DNA of 64,000 nt, taken from Candidatus Fermentibacteraceae bacterium (GTDB lineage: Bacteria > Fermentibacterota > Fermentibacteria > Fermentibacterales > JCC-6). The notes under the pieces are model-generated. The model was not told the DNA's origin and did no database searches. It saw only the letters and a list, made by a program, of their open reading frames with translations. Of this stretch, positions 42,142 to 51,781 are shown piece by piece (within the stretch, counting starts at the first letter, position 1; every line of letters starts with the position of its first letter). Made by a program: the position numbers and the translations under genes. Location of the stretch: NCBI GenBank assembly GCA_016744855.1, contig JADGDO010000007.1, positions 62,001-126,000 on the forward strand. Reading direction: 5' to 3'.

Positions 42142-44355
42142 TTAGTCTCCTTGACCTTGACCGAAGTTTCTATCGAAATCGTTGAATTCACCAAGTGTAG
42201 TATCGGCTGCAAATCCAATACTGTCAGAATGAATTTCGCATACAGTGGTTGGTGCAGTACCTTTCCAGAACATTTCACTTCGTGAATTCTCGGCGCAGGC
42301 GGCGTTGGCAAGCTGCCCAGTCACTTTACAGATAATAACCTCTTCGACCTCACCGGGTTCGGGTCCTGGAAATTCTGGAGCCAGTGCCGTGTCTGATTCG
42401 ATAAATACTCTGCGCATAAAGCTGTTCCAAACTGGTAGAGCGATACTGCTTCCGGATTGTCCACGCCCATTTTTCAATCGCATTCGAATAACATGATTGT
42501 CATATCCGACCCATACTGAAGTAACAAGATCAGGCGTGAATCCAACAAACCAGGCATCTGCATAATCACTCGTGGTGCCTGTTTTCCCGCCGGCTTCCCT
42601 ACCGGCAAATGGACCTCCCCAGTACCAGTGAGCGCCGGTTCCAGTTCCTGCACGAAGAACACTCTGCAGCATATTGTTCATCAGGTAAGCGCCTGTTACA
42701 CTCAGAACTCGCCTGCCTGGATCGGGTTGCTCATTGCTTTCCAGAACATTACCGTATCTGTCTTCCACCTTAAGAATGGCGGTGGTATTTCTTGCCAGAC
42801 CTCCTGTTGCGAAAGGAATGTATGCCCGGGCCATTTCGAGAGGATTCGCCATACAACTACCCAATGGAAGAGAGTTAACAATCGGAAGTCTGGAACTAAT
42901 TCCCATTGCCATTGCTCTGGCTGCTCCTGTTTCTATTCCGACAGCATCTCCGAGTCTGACCGCGCTAACATTGAAAGACCTAGCCAGTGCCTCGCGGAGG
43001 GTTACCATTCCATGGAATTCTCTGTCGTAGTTTCTGGGTCGCCATGTACCCGGATTCAGATCTACTACAACTGGCTGGTCGAGAATAACGCTTCCGGGAG
43101 ACCAACCCTGCTCAATAGCTTCTGCATAGAAAAAAGGTTTGAATGAACTACCCGGCTGGCGTCTGGACTGAACAGCCCTGTTGAATTCACTGTCCTGGAA
43201 ATCCCGCCCTCCAATCATAGCTTTGATGTACCCGGTGGTCGGATCAATAGAAACCATTGCTCCCTGAATGTAACTGGGCGCTCCAGAGGTAGTGTCCTCT
43301 ATCGCCTGCCAGTGAGCCCATGAACTCTCAAATCTGAGTCTTTCACCATCTTCAGACCAAGTGTTTGAAAGAGGATCCCAGTAGGGTTCTTTTTCTGTAA
43401 GTATGCTATCAATAGCCAGTCGTGCACTTTCCTGAATGAAGGGGTCCAGAGTTGTATAAACCTCCAGTCCTTGTTCATAAACAGCAGACCATCCGTATCT
43501 TCCGACCAGGTACTGCCTCACATACTCTGTGAAGTAATCCCAGTCCTGCTCAAGTTCATATCTGTGTACATCAACACCGAGAGGAAGTTCAGAAGTTTCC
43601 AGTTTCTGCTCTCGGGTAATAACTCCGAAATCCTCCATCATAAAAAGAGCGAGGTTTCGTTGAGTCAGACATCTTTCAGGATTCCGGAGAGGATTGAAAC
43701 CACTGGGATTTTTGACCATTCGAACCAGCATAGCAGACTGTGAAAGACTGAGTTCAGCAGATGAAATTCCTCCGAAATATGTTCTTGCAGCAGCCTCAAT
43801 ACCATGTGCACCCGAGCCAAAGTATATCTGATTAAGGTACATTTCCATTATTTCGTCTTTGGAAAACTGTCTTTCGATCTCCATAGCAATGAAGGCTTCC
43901 TGAAGTTTTCTCTGAAAGGTTTGGTCCTGAACAAGAAAGAGGCCACGGGAAAGCTGCTGGGTAATGGTACTTCCACCATGTCTGTCTCCAGTACGGAGAT
44001 TATGCAGCATTGACCTGCTTATTCCCTGAAGATCGACTCCACCGTGATTGTAGAAATTCCTGTCTTCGGTAGCAATAAATCCTCTCACAACCCATGGGCT
44101 TATCTGATCAAGAGTTACAGGATATCTGTTTTCAACAAAAGCCGTTGCAAGCTGGTTTCCGTAGCAATCATAAATTCTGGTAGCACTAACTGGTTCACTA
44201 CCTCGGAGGCCGGCAACAAGAAGGTTACCGCGAGCCTGTCTGAAAGCTACAGCACTGTCATTCCAGACCCGGTAGAGAAAACCTGCACCGAATGCTGCGC
44301 CGATAACAAAAAGAATAGCAAGCCAGTAAAAGATTGAAACAACAATTTTTTTCAT
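42142..44355 (-). CDS. mrcA: Bifunctional penicillin-binding protein 1A (GT51 and transpeptidase)
   Basis: Class A PBP, 737 residues, that polymerises and cross-links peptidoglycan in the periplasm. An N-terminal membrane span (residues 5-25) is followed by the GT51 glycosyltransferase: ATEDRNFYNHGGVDLQGI with the catalytic Glu, then GGSTITQQLSRGLFL and EIMEMYLNQIYFGSGAHGIEAA. The transpeptidase domain has SxxK as QPGSSFKPFFYAE, SxN-type RSFNVSAVRLG and KTGTTSDYADAW. The C-terminal tail has a small conserved Cys pair (ICKVTGQLANAAC). The start overlaps the upstream lipoprotein stop as TAATG with GGAG ten bases upstream. Confidence 0.95.
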   Translation of the reverse strand: MKKIVVSIFYWLAILFVIGAAFGAGFLYRVWNDSAVAFRQARGNLLVAGLRGSEPVSATRIYDCYGNQLATAFVENRYPVTLDQISPWVVRGFIATEDRNFYNHGGVDLQGISRSMLHNLRTGDRHGGSTITQQLSRGLFLVQDQTFQRKLQEAFIAMEIERQFSKDEIMEMYLNQIYFGSGAHGIEAAARTYFGGISSAELSLSQSAMLVRMVKNPSGFNPLRNPERCLTQRNLALFMMEDFGVITREQKLETSELPLGVDVHRYELEQDWDYFTEYVRQYLVGRYGWSAVYEQGLEVYTTLDPFIQESARLAIDSILTEKEPYWDPLSNTWSEDGERLRFESSWAHWQAIEDTTSGAPSYIQGAMVSIDPTTGYIKAMIGGRDFQDSEFNRAVQSRRQPGSSFKPFFYAEAIEQGWSPGSVILDQPVVVDLNPGTWRPRNYDREFHGMVTLREALARSFNVSAVRLGDAVGIETGAARAMAMGISSRLPIVNSLPLGSCMANPLEMARAYIPFATGGLARNTTAILKVEDRYGNVLESNEQPDPGRRVLSVTGAYLMNNMLQSVLRAGTGTGAHWYWGGPFAGREAGGKTGTTSDYADAWFVGFTPDLVTSVWVGYDNHVIRMRLKNGRGQSGSSIALPVWNSFMRRVFIESDTALAPEFPGPEPGEVEEVIICKVTGQLANAACAENSRSEMFWKGTAPTTVCEIHSDSIGFAADTTLGEFNDFDRNFGQGQGD

Positions 44356-45764
44356 TAAGGATTATCTCCGCGAAGCAGTGGACTCTCAACAAGCTCATCG
44401 TTCAGGGTAACTGAAGTGTCTGCTGATATTGAGATTCTCTCAAAAACAGGTTGGCTGTTATGATTCAGAGACAGCTCATATTCGTAATCCCCTGTATTAC
44501 CTACAAGCACCACGCTGCGGTTACCTCCAGGAGATGTCTGTGTGCCGAATTGCCCATGAAAATCACTGGAAAAATTCTGCCAGCTCCTCCATGCAAGCGA
44601 GTAACCGGTGGGTGTTCCAAGGAACAGATACAGATCCCCGGCCCAGTAAAGAACCCGTTCGGGGTCAATGTCTCCATTCATATCAACTCCTAGAGCTCTC
44701 CACATAGGGATTCCAATATCATTCTCGGTCTTCTGTTCCAGCTGGTGAGGGTCGAGATTCACCATCATATGCTCCAGAGGTTCACTGCTGCCGCAGGTAA
44801 GAAGCACAGGGTGTATGCTGGACAGAGTATCATTTTCCTCTACGAGTTCATCTACAGAGTAAAAAACAAATTCGAGGAAGGCTATTCTTTCCAGTTCCTC
44901 TTCAGTATCCGGTCCCATCCATGTTCCGGTCTGCCGAAGATTCTGCATTGCCTCGTGATTTGCGCGAAGAACGGCTTTCCTGAGATATGCCAGTTCTCGC
45001 CAGGCAGCAACCAGCTCTCTAAGTTCAACAGGAACGTCTGTTATCTGGAAAGTAGCTCGGTCCTGGATTATTTGAAGCTTGGCGGCAATCCTCACATTGC
45101 TCAATGCAAGAGTTGTATAGCTATCATCAGAGAGCTCCATAATGTATTCTGTAAAATCTGCTCCGTTTTCAGATGCTGAAATCCATGATGCCCAATTTAT
45201 CTGATAATCCATTTCACAATCGTCAAGCAGCATCCTCGCTACACGCATTTCCCGCCTCAGGATTGGGTCCTGCAGCACAATAGATGCCTGGGTCTGAACA
45301 GTGAGAGAATCGAGGACATCGCCGGGAAGTTCGCTTTCAATATTTTCTATTAACCACTGTCCCTCATAAAGTACGAAATCTATCCGAACTACGGGAGGGA
45401 GTTCCTCCAGCCGCGCAATGGAGCAGTAATAACTTGTTCTGTTTAAGCTGTCCTCACCGGAAATCGTTTCCGTCAATCGCCCACCCGAATCAAAACCTCT
45501 CCATTGCCCGAAGATTTCCCTCGGGGAAAGGGCGAGTTCCTGAATAGAATCTCTGTAAGCAGGTTCCAGATATTCAAAACATGCAGAGTTATTCATTCCA
45601 AGAGAGTTAGAGAATCTGAGCCCGACTGCAAGAGGTGTGTCCGGTATAGTTCTGATTATTGTTGTGTCTGCTGAAGCACCACTGGTTGAAGACTCTGGCG
45701 CTCTGTCGCATGAGATTATCAATGCAGCTAGCAGAATTACAGTTAGAAAATTGTTGCGTTTCAT
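44355..45764 (-). CDS. Lipoprotein of unknown function in the PBP1A operon
   Basis: A 469-residue protein with a lipoprotein signal peptide (MKRNNFLTVILLAALIISC), so anchored in the envelope. Residues 40-150 may form an NTF2/DUF4878-like fold (FEYLEPAYRDSIQELA ... RIDFVLYEGQWLIENIE). The middle is helical (RELVAAWRELAYLRKAVLR), and the C-terminal 130 residues are beta-rich and include DVMNGDIDPE-like acidic loops (MNGDIDPERVLYWAG). No catalytic motif is evident. It overlaps the ATPase gene by ATGA and PBP1A by TAATG, which fixes it in an operon with wall synthesis. Confidence 0.82.
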   Translation of the reverse strand: MKRNNFLTVILLAALIISCDRAPESSTSGASADTTIIRTIPDTPLAVGLRFSNSLGMNNSACFEYLEPAYRDSIQELALSPREIFGQWRGFDSGGRLTETISGEDSLNRTSYYCSIARLEELPPVVRIDFVLYEGQWLIENIESELPGDVLDSLTVQTQASIVLQDPILRREMRVARMLLDDCEMDYQINWASWISASENGADFTEYIMELSDDSYTTLALSNVRIAAKLQIIQDRATFQITDVPVELRELVAAWRELAYLRKAVLRANHEAMQNLRQTGTWMGPDTEEELERIAFLEFVFYSVDELVEENDTLSSIHPVLLTCGSSEPLEHMMVNLDPHQLEQKTENDIGIPMWRALGVDMNGDIDPERVLYWAGDLYLFLGTPTGYSLAWRSWQNFSSDFHGQFGTQTSPGGNRSVVLVGNTGDYEYELSLNHNSQPVFERISISADTSVTLNDELVESPLLRGDNP

Positions 45765-47464
45765 AGCCCCCCTGCAGTTACTCGAACAAGTTCACTCACC
45801 GTTGTAACTCCCTCAAGAACTTTAGTTATGCCTGCTTCCCGCAGAGTAAGCATTCCGCCGGCTAAGGCAATACGTCTGATTTCATCCAGAGATGCTCCTC
45901 GAACTAGAGCGGTACGGATATTCTCATCTATGCTCATAACCTCAAATATTGCTATTCTGCCCCTGTAACCGGTGTTCCTGCACTCTCGACATCCGGCACC
46001 ACGTATGAGCTTGAAATCTGCATCAACACCGAGAAGGTTACATTCTGTCTTATCCGCTGTGTATTCTTCTCTGCAATGCGTGCAGATTGAACGCACCAGA
46101 CGCTGAGCAACAATACCACGAAGCGTACTGACCAGCAGATACGGTTCAACACCCATATCCATCAATCTTACAACTGTAGAAGCGGTATCGTTGGTATGAA
46201 GTGTACTGAGAACAAGGTGGCCGGTGAGAGCGCTTCTCATAGCGCTGATAGCCGTTTCTCTGTCTCTTATCTCTCCTACCATGATGATATCCGGATCCTG
46301 CCTGAGTACATGCCTGAGCGCATTAATAAAGGTAAGATCAATCGATTTCTGTACTGATATCTGATTGAACTCATCGGTTACAAATTCAACAGGATCCTCA
46401 ATGGTGACAATGTTGTTCTGGTCAGAAGAAATGGTAATCAGACTTGAATATAGGGTAGTTGTTTTTCCACTCCCGGTAGGTCCTGTAACAAGCACCAGAC
46501 CATTCGGTGAATTAATCATGTCTGTGTAATTCTTCATATCGATCGGATTAAACCCCAGAACAGAAAGATCCTGCATAAGAATAGCCGGATCAAGGATTCG
46601 AAGAACAATCTTCTCACCAAAAGCAACCGGTACTGTCGAACATCTTATCTCAACCGGTTTCCCCTCATATTGCGTTCTTATTCTTCCGTCTTGAGGTCGC
46701 CTTTTCTCTGCAATATTCAGGCCCGAAATCATCTTAATCCTGCTGGTAATTGCAAAATGCAGTTTTTTTGGTAATCTGTAAACCAGATGCAGAACACCGT
46801 CAATTCGAAATCTGACAACAGTACTTTCCCTGTGAGGCTCAATATGGATATCGCTTGCTCTCTCTTCAAATGCATGCTGGAAAAGATGGTTTACAGCATT
46901 GATAACAGGCTTGTCTGTTGGCTCGATTGATCTGTCAGCAGTGCTGTCTATAAATCGTTCGAGATTACCAATATCTACTACTTCATCAGTTGAAAGCTCT
47001 TTTGTAGCAGCCAGAATTGAGCTGTGAAGCCCATAGAACTGCCTTATTACTTTATCTATAGCTCTGGGGCGACTGAGGTAAATGACAATATCTTTCCCCA
47101 GCATATTCGACATATCATCAATCTGCACAGGAGTAGGAAGAGTGCTTACGGCAAGAAATATTTTGTTTCCCTCTTCCTTGAAAGCAACAACACCCTTAGC
47201 CTGAGCATAGGCTCCCGGAAGGCACTCTGTTACAACCTGATAATCAAGTTCAAGAGGATCCAGGTCTGTATATGGAACACCTGCAAGCTCTGCAAGATAC
47301 TTGTAGAGCTTCTCCTCACCTATAATTCCACTGGATACAAGAAGACTCAAAGGGTCCTCGCTGGAATTCTCCGCCAGCCGCTGATATCTTTTGTAAACAG
47401 ACTCTGTGATCAGACCATCTCTGAAAAGAGTATCCGGAACTGCTTCAGATGAAATTATCCTCAT
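45761..47464 (-). CDS. Type IV pilus / type II secretion assembly ATPase (PilB/GspE family)
   Basis: Hexameric cytoplasmic ATPase, 567 residues. The N-terminal GspE domain (about 1-150) precedes the ATPase: GPTGSGKTTTLYSSL (Walker A), the Asp box VTIEDPVEF, Walker B DPDIIMVGEIRDRETA, and the His box LVLSTLHTND. The four-Cys zinc site CTHC ... CREC near residue 485 distinguishes PilB/GspE from retraction ATPases such as PilT. No other pilus or secretion component is nearby, so the machine must be encoded elsewhere. The ATG overlaps the phosphorylase stop (TGATG), and GGAG sits eight bases upstream. Confidence 0.95.
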   Translation of the reverse strand: MRIISSEAVPDTLFRDGLITESVYKRYQRLAENSSEDPLSLLVSSGIIGEEKLYKYLAELAGVPYTDLDPLELDYQVVTECLPGAYAQAKGVVAFKEEGNKIFLAVSTLPTPVQIDDMSNMLGKDIVIYLSRPRAIDKVIRQFYGLHSSILAATKELSTDEVVDIGNLERFIDSTADRSIEPTDKPVINAVNHLFQHAFEERASDIHIEPHRESTVVRFRIDGVLHLVYRLPKKLHFAITSRIKMISGLNIAEKRRPQDGRIRTQYEGKPVEIRCSTVPVAFGEKIVLRILDPAILMQDLSVLGFNPIDMKNYTDMINSPNGLVLVTGPTGSGKTTTLYSSLITISSDQNNIVTIEDPVEFVTDEFNQISVQKSIDLTFINALRHVLRQDPDIIMVGEIRDRETAISAMRSALTGHLVLSTLHTNDTASTVVRLMDMGVEPYLLVSTLRGIVAQRLVRSICTHCREEYTADKTECNLLGVDADFKLIRGAGCRECRNTGYRGRIAIFEVMSIDENIRTALVRGASLDEIRRIALAGGMLTLREAGITKVLEGVTTVSELVRVTAGGL

Positions 47465-48741
47465 CAGCGAATCTCCTCAAATATGAGCGGATCAGAAGGT
47501 GAATCCCAAGTGAAACTTTCACTGATTGTGCGCGTGGCTTCCTCGGCTGATTCTCTGTCTGCGGCATGAACTCTCCCGAGAATCTGTCCGTCTTCAACAG
47601 GAGATCCACAGAGCACTTCCTGCTCCCAGCCCACCAGAGGGTTAACCTCGTCCTCTACCCGATACCTTCCTCCTCCGAGCTTGCGTACAGCTTTCCCGAC
47701 AACAAGGGCATCCGGTCCACACCAGTATCCGGTTCTTGCGGCTCTAACATCCAAGGTAACAGGTGCTAAAGACAGTGCTTCAAAGGCCTCAAGATCGCCT
47801 CCCTGTGCTTCAACCATCTTCGCAAACAAATCCATGGCCTTGCCGTTTGCAAGGTTTTCCAAGCAAAGTTCCCTACCGTTTTCTATACCAGCATGCATAG
47901 CCATTTCAGCAACAAGTTCAACAGTAAGCTCAGTAGAGTCGGCTGGTCCTTTGTTGTTCAGAATATCAAGAGATTCCTGAACTTCCAGAGTGTTTCCGGA
48001 ACAAAGACCAATAGGCTTGTTCATGGAGGTTACAAGAGCACTCGCCTTTTTCCCTGACAATTTAGAAATCTGAACTAGGGTTTGTGCAAGTTCTTCTGCA
48101 TCTTTGCGGTTCTGCATGAAGGCTCCGGTACCACACTTCACATCAAAAACCAAGATGTCGGGATTCTCTGCAAGTTTTTTTGAAAGAATACTTGCACAGA
48201 TAAGTGGAATAGAAGTTACAGTGGAAGTAGCATCTCTAAGTGAGTAGAGCACCCGGTCGGCCGGGGCAAGCTGCTTGGTCTGTCCTATCATGCATACTCC
48301 AAGATCAAACACCTGCTTCCTGAAATCTTCAAGACTCAGGTTAACATTGAAACCAGGGATGGATTCAAGTTTATCAAGAGTACCGCCAGTGTGTCCCAGC
48401 CCCCGTCCGCTTATCATGGGAATACTAATTCCAATTGAAGCAGCTAGTGGGGCGAGAACGAGAGACATCTTGTCTCCCACACCACCGGTGCTGTGCTTGT
48501 CTGCAAGAGGACGCGGATGATCATCCCATTGAACAATTGTTCCGCTGTCACGCATTGCCATTGTAAGAGCAAGAGTTTCTTCTGAATCAAGACCGTTTAT
48601 ATATGAAGCCATCAAGAAAGCACTTGCCTGATAACTGGTAACAGTTCCATCGGCAATGCCGGTGGCAAATTTGTACAAATCATCACTCGATAATGATAAA
48701 GAGTCTCTCTTTGCCTTGAGTATATCAGTAATCAGAACCAC
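47464..48741 (-). CDS. Pyrimidine-nucleoside / thymidine phosphorylase
   Basis: Phosphorolysis of thymidine and/or uridine to the base and (deoxy)ribose-1-phosphate. The family signature SGRGLGHTGGTLDKLESIPG is present near residue 105, KHSTGGVGDKMSLVLAP (phosphate-binding Lys and Ser) near 78, and the C-terminal PYNP domain (LGGGRYRVEDEVNPLVG) is intact. At 425 residues it matches PdpA/DeoA length. I prefer the GTG at 48741, which has GGGAG eight bases upstream and gives VVLITDILKAKRD, over an ATG at 48756 with no ribosome site. Which base it prefers (Pdp or DeoA) cannot be decided by eye. Confidence 0.93.
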   Translation of the reverse strand: MVLITDILKAKRDSLSLSSDDLYKFATGIADGTVTSYQASAFLMASYINGLDSEETLALTMAMRDSGTIVQWDDHPRPLADKHSTGGVGDKMSLVLAPLAASIGISIPMISGRGLGHTGGTLDKLESIPGFNVNLSLEDFRKQVFDLGVCMIGQTKQLAPADRVLYSLRDATSTVTSIPLICASILSKKLAENPDILVFDVKCGTGAFMQNRKDAEELAQTLVQISKLSGKKASALVTSMNKPIGLCSGNTLEVQESLDILNNKGPADSTELTVELVAEMAMHAGIENGRELCLENLANGKAMDLFAKMVEAQGGDLEAFEALSLAPVTLDVRAARTGYWCGPDALVVGKAVRKLGGGRYRVEDEVNPLVGWEQEVLCGSPVEDGQILGRVHAADRESAEEATRTISESFTWDSPSDPLIFEEIR

Positions 48742-49775
48742 GGTATTATCTCCCATATACCGAAAAGATCGAGGGCTGAAACTGCGACTGCAGTTAAAAG
48801 CACACCTCCAAAAATCCAGAGAACAGGACGCTTCCCAGATGGTTTTAAACTATCGAGATACTCGCCGACAGAGACAGTTTCTTCATTTATAGTCGAGTGT
48901 TTTATCTCATCGTAACTGTAGATGAGCTTCTTTTTGATAAGAGACTTCAGTTTTGTGACTGATTCAATGGTCATTTCAGAATCACCGGAAAAAACAATGA
49001 AGGGTTCTTCATCAGTATTGGTGTCGTTTGCATCATCAACGGGAACGTCGAAGATACTATCAGTAGACGCAGGTTCATGTGTTTCCGAAGTTCCAGTGGG
49101 TTCGCTATGTAATTCTTCTGGGAAGGAAGGTTCGATGTCAGTTATAACAGTAGCTGGAACAGATTCCGGCATCAGAGGAAGAGCTTCTTCTTCAATCCGT
49201 CCCAGAGCTGCCTGAGGCCAGTCTTCCAAGTCGAACAATCCACATCGGCTGACAGATTCCCAATTCTTTCCCTTGAGAGATATCTCAGCTTCAATCGGTA
49301 CTCTGGATCCTCTTATCCAGTCTCTGATGGTCTCCGTATCAGGTGCAGGGAACTCATGCCCATCAATTCTAAGAATAGGATTTTTGGGTTCTAAGCCCAA
49401 TTGTTTCCTAAGATTGGAGGCAAGAGCAGGAAGAGCAGTGGCTCTAACCCCTCCGGGAGGAGTTCTGGGACCTTCGACCACCGCATCATCAGTAACGCGG
49501 CCCTCCTCTGCCCATTTGACTATGGTTTCGAATCTGTGAGCCCTGTACTCTCCGCTTTTCATGGTTACAACCCATTGACTATCAGGATTGAGAATCAAAG
49601 CAAAGGCAGGTTCATCCATCAAAGAGAGCCATTTCTCCGTACCGGCTGGTCTGTAACTGTCTTCAGCAGTTACTCTGGACTCCAGAACCCAATTTTTAAG
49701 TTCACTGAATTCGGAGGCTCTGTGAATCTTACCGCAATGTTTAAGCTCGTAAGCACCATTCTCATTACCGGACAT
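48732..49775 (-). CDS. Tail-anchored protein with four GYF_2-like repeats
   Basis: A 347-residue protein. Four related modules of about 45 residues are visible: 9-55 (SELKNWVLESRVTAEDSYRPAG), 58-105 (TIVKWAEEGRVTDDAVVEG), 130-180 (TIRDWIRGSRVPIEAEISLKG) and about 255-305 (TKLKSLIKKKLIYSYDEI). They share the 'L..W...(R)V..(D)....G' pattern of GYF_2/DUF4339-type domains. An acidic linker (185-250) separates the last one. The C-terminus has a single membrane span (about 318-336, LWIFGGVLLTAVAVSALDL), so the repeats face the cytoplasm. The ATG at 49775 has GGGAGG six bases upstream and a promoter (49822-49850) before it. An upstream ATG-frame extension to 49850 would overlap that promoter. Confidence 0.75.
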   Translation of the reverse strand: MSGNENGAYELKHCGKIHRASEFSELKNWVLESRVTAEDSYRPAGTEKWLSLMDEPAFALILNPDSQWVVTMKSGEYRAHRFETIVKWAEEGRVTDDAVVEGPRTPPGGVRATALPALASNLRKQLGLEPKNPILRIDGHEFPAPDTETIRDWIRGSRVPIEAEISLKGKNWESVSRCGLFDLEDWPQAALGRIEEEALPLMPESVPATVITDIEPSFPEELHSEPTGTSETHEPASTDSIFDVPVDDANDTNTDEEPFIVFSGDSEMTIESVTKLKSLIKKKLIYSYDEIKHSTINEETVSVGEYLDSLKPSGKRPVLWIFGGVLLTAVAVSALDLFGIWEIIPWF

Positions 49776-49821
49776 TTCCACCCTCCCGTTTATCCATTGT
49801 ACAAATGCACCAGGAACAATC

Positions 49822-49850
49822 CTAATAGCCCGCCGAGACCCCTGTGTCAA
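49822..49850 (-). promoter_or_regulatory. Promoter of the GYF_2-like repeat gene
   Basis: Minus strand: perfect TTGACA (49845-49850), 17-bp spacer, TATTAG (49822-49827, four of six). The start point would fall near 49815, about 40 nt before the ATG at 49775. It sits directly after the stop of the upstream gene and would begin the transcript through the phosphorylase, ATPase and PBP1A genes. Confidence 0.55.
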
Positions 49851-49852
49851 CT

Positions 49853-51781
49853 CTAAAAAAGAGAAACATCACCATCAAATATAAGGGTATCTGCAAGGGC
49901 TCCGGAAACTACAGATTCCGGAAGCCATCCTCGATTGCCACATATTGTTATGAGCCTCTCAACATAAGAGTCCCAGTAATCAGGCAACACACCCCTTACA
50001 GCATATCTGTGATAGAGTTTCGGCCCGGGTAATATTGACACCAAATACGCCATTTCTTTTACAGAAAGATCGGATACTTCCTCATTAAAATAATACATTG
50101 CTGCCGAGTTAAATCCAAACACGCCAGGACCCAGCTCGACGATGTTCGCATAGATCTCAAGAATCCTCTCTTTGGAAAGCCACCTCTCCAGTCTCCAAGT
50201 GAGAAAAACTTCCTGCAGCTTCCTTGACAAGGTTTTTTCTCTACCAAGAAAAAGGTTCTTGGCGAGCTGCATTGATAGGGTCGAGCCACCCCTCACAAAT
50301 CTGCCCCGTTCCATGTTGGCTCTGATGGAATTCCTTATGTGATACTCGCTGAAACCGTGGTGTCTCCTGAAAGAAGCATCCTCTGCACAACGCAACAGCG
50401 GTTCGAAACACGCTGGAAGAGAGTCGAAAAACACAAATTCCGGATTGGTCAATGTATCCAACCCTATAATGGAACTGTTTCCCCAGGAGTCTCTCATACG
50501 ACAATCTGCTCCTGTCTGATCTCGGAGTCTTCCAAATGTAATCGGGCTGTATCCGACTGTGAGTCTGGAGGCATCAATATCAAGATTAATATCACAGCTG
50601 TCCGGGTAATCCCAGTCCAGAAGCAGCTCAGCCGCTACAGAAAGTTCCCCTCCGAGATCAAGTCCCCTTAAACTGCCAAGAAGCTCCGGGGGAATGGATT
50701 CGATGATGCTAGCACCTGAAAGTGAACGGTTTGAGATAAAAAGGTTCAACTTTCTACGCCTGTCCCATGAGTAGTTGAGATTGAAAGACAAAGTCAGATC
50801 ATGGAAAGAAATGAAACCTGAATCAACAACAACAAACCCGGAATCCGGAAGAACAAAACCGGTGCAGCTGAAACCAACATCGGTAAAAAAAGTATCAGGA
50901 GCTACGGCCTCACTGAAGATAGACAGGCTATCAAATACGAGGTTGGTCGAGAAAAAGACTGAATCATTTCCCGGGAAAATCACAGAAAGAGACCCGGAAG
51001 GAGCGGCCGTCATTATCGCCCCGGATGAAAGACTGTCAAGAATAGTCATTGCCGGTTCTGCGACCTGCGAGAAGTCCATTGCAAGGCTGATTGAGGGTTG
51101 ATCTTCCTGCAAACAGTAGTCAAAGCTTGCGGAAGCAGGATGACCATCCAGCTCTGTTATGTAGCCTGAGATTGAAGTTACAGGTTCAAGAATTCCAGAG
51201 CAGTTGCCGGAAATACTATGCCCGCGTGCAAGATCAGGCACGAGATCTTCCGCTCCGGGAATACTGGAACAATTGTTAAAAACAACGGAAATACTGTCAC
51301 AGGAATGATAAAGAAACACACTGCCCCAGGAACCTGAGGCTGAGCCCATATCAATTCCATCCGCTCTTCTTCCAAAAAACTCTGTACCATAGAGTGGAAT
51401 TGATCCATTAATAATAGAAATAGGAGGCATAACAGCTGAAGAAATTGAAGAGGAAGAAGTGGAGGTCTCAGAGGTACTCCTATGGACATCGACCCTGTTA
51501 AAAACCACGCTGGACACACTAGGGTGAAGCAAATCACCCTCAATAATTATATATGTCTCCTCAGCTGATAATCCTACATCGGGCATTCTCAGATTTTCAA
51601 TCAGAATTGAATAGAAACCATACGAAACACCATCGAATGAAGAACCTTCATCAATTTCTCTTAACCGTTTTTTCAATGTTGCTGTGGCAAGAAGGTGCAA
51701 CAGAAAGAGACACAGAGAAATACAGACAATAATGATCAGGGGTCTCAGCAGGAACGATAACTCCTTCCAAAATCCCTTCAT
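49853..51781 (-). CDS. AsmA-like periplasmic domain fused to a GT51 peptidoglycan glycosyltransferase
   Basis: A 642-residue protein with an N-terminal membrane span (about 13-33). Residues 40-440 are an extended beta-rich periplasmic region with many Asp-Ser motifs (for example SISGYITELDG, LGGELSVAAELLLDW), resembling AsmA/DUF748-type repetitive beta domains. Residues 450-620 are a GT51 monofunctional transglycosylase: RCAEDASFRRHHGF with the catalytic Glu, FVRGGSTLSMQLAKNLFLG, RILEIYANIVELGPGVFGF. No transpeptidase domain follows. The enzyme would polymerise lipid II at the inner membrane, and the large domain could span toward the outer membrane or bind partners. The start overlaps pyrF (TGATG). 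Confidence 0.85.
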   Translation of the reverse strand: MKGFWKELSFLLRPLIIIVCISLCLFLLHLLATATLKKRLREIDEGSSFDGVSYGFYSILIENLRMPDVGLSAEETYIIIEGDLLHPSVSSVVFNRVDVHRSTSETSTSSSSISSAVMPPISIINGSIPLYGTEFFGRRADGIDMGSASGSWGSVFLYHSCDSISVVFNNCSSIPGAEDLVPDLARGHSISGNCSGILEPVTSISGYITELDGHPASASFDYCLQEDQPSISLAMDFSQVAEPAMTILDSLSSGAIMTAAPSGSLSVIFPGNDSVFFSTNLVFDSLSIFSEAVAPDTFFTDVGFSCTGFVLPDSGFVVVDSGFISFHDLTLSFNLNYSWDRRRKLNLFISNRSLSGASIIESIPPELLGSLRGLDLGGELSVAAELLLDWDYPDSCDINLDIDASRLTVGYSPITFGRLRDQTGADCRMRDSWGNSSIIGLDTLTNPEFVFFDSLPACFEPLLRCAEDASFRRHHGFSEYHIRNSIRANMERGRFVRGGSTLSMQLAKNLFLGREKTLSRKLQEVFLTWRLERWLSKERILEIYANIVELGPGVFGFNSAAMYYFNEEVSDLSVKEMAYLVSILPGPKLYHRYAVRGVLPDYWDSYVERLITICGNRGWLPESVVSGALADTLIFDGDVSLF

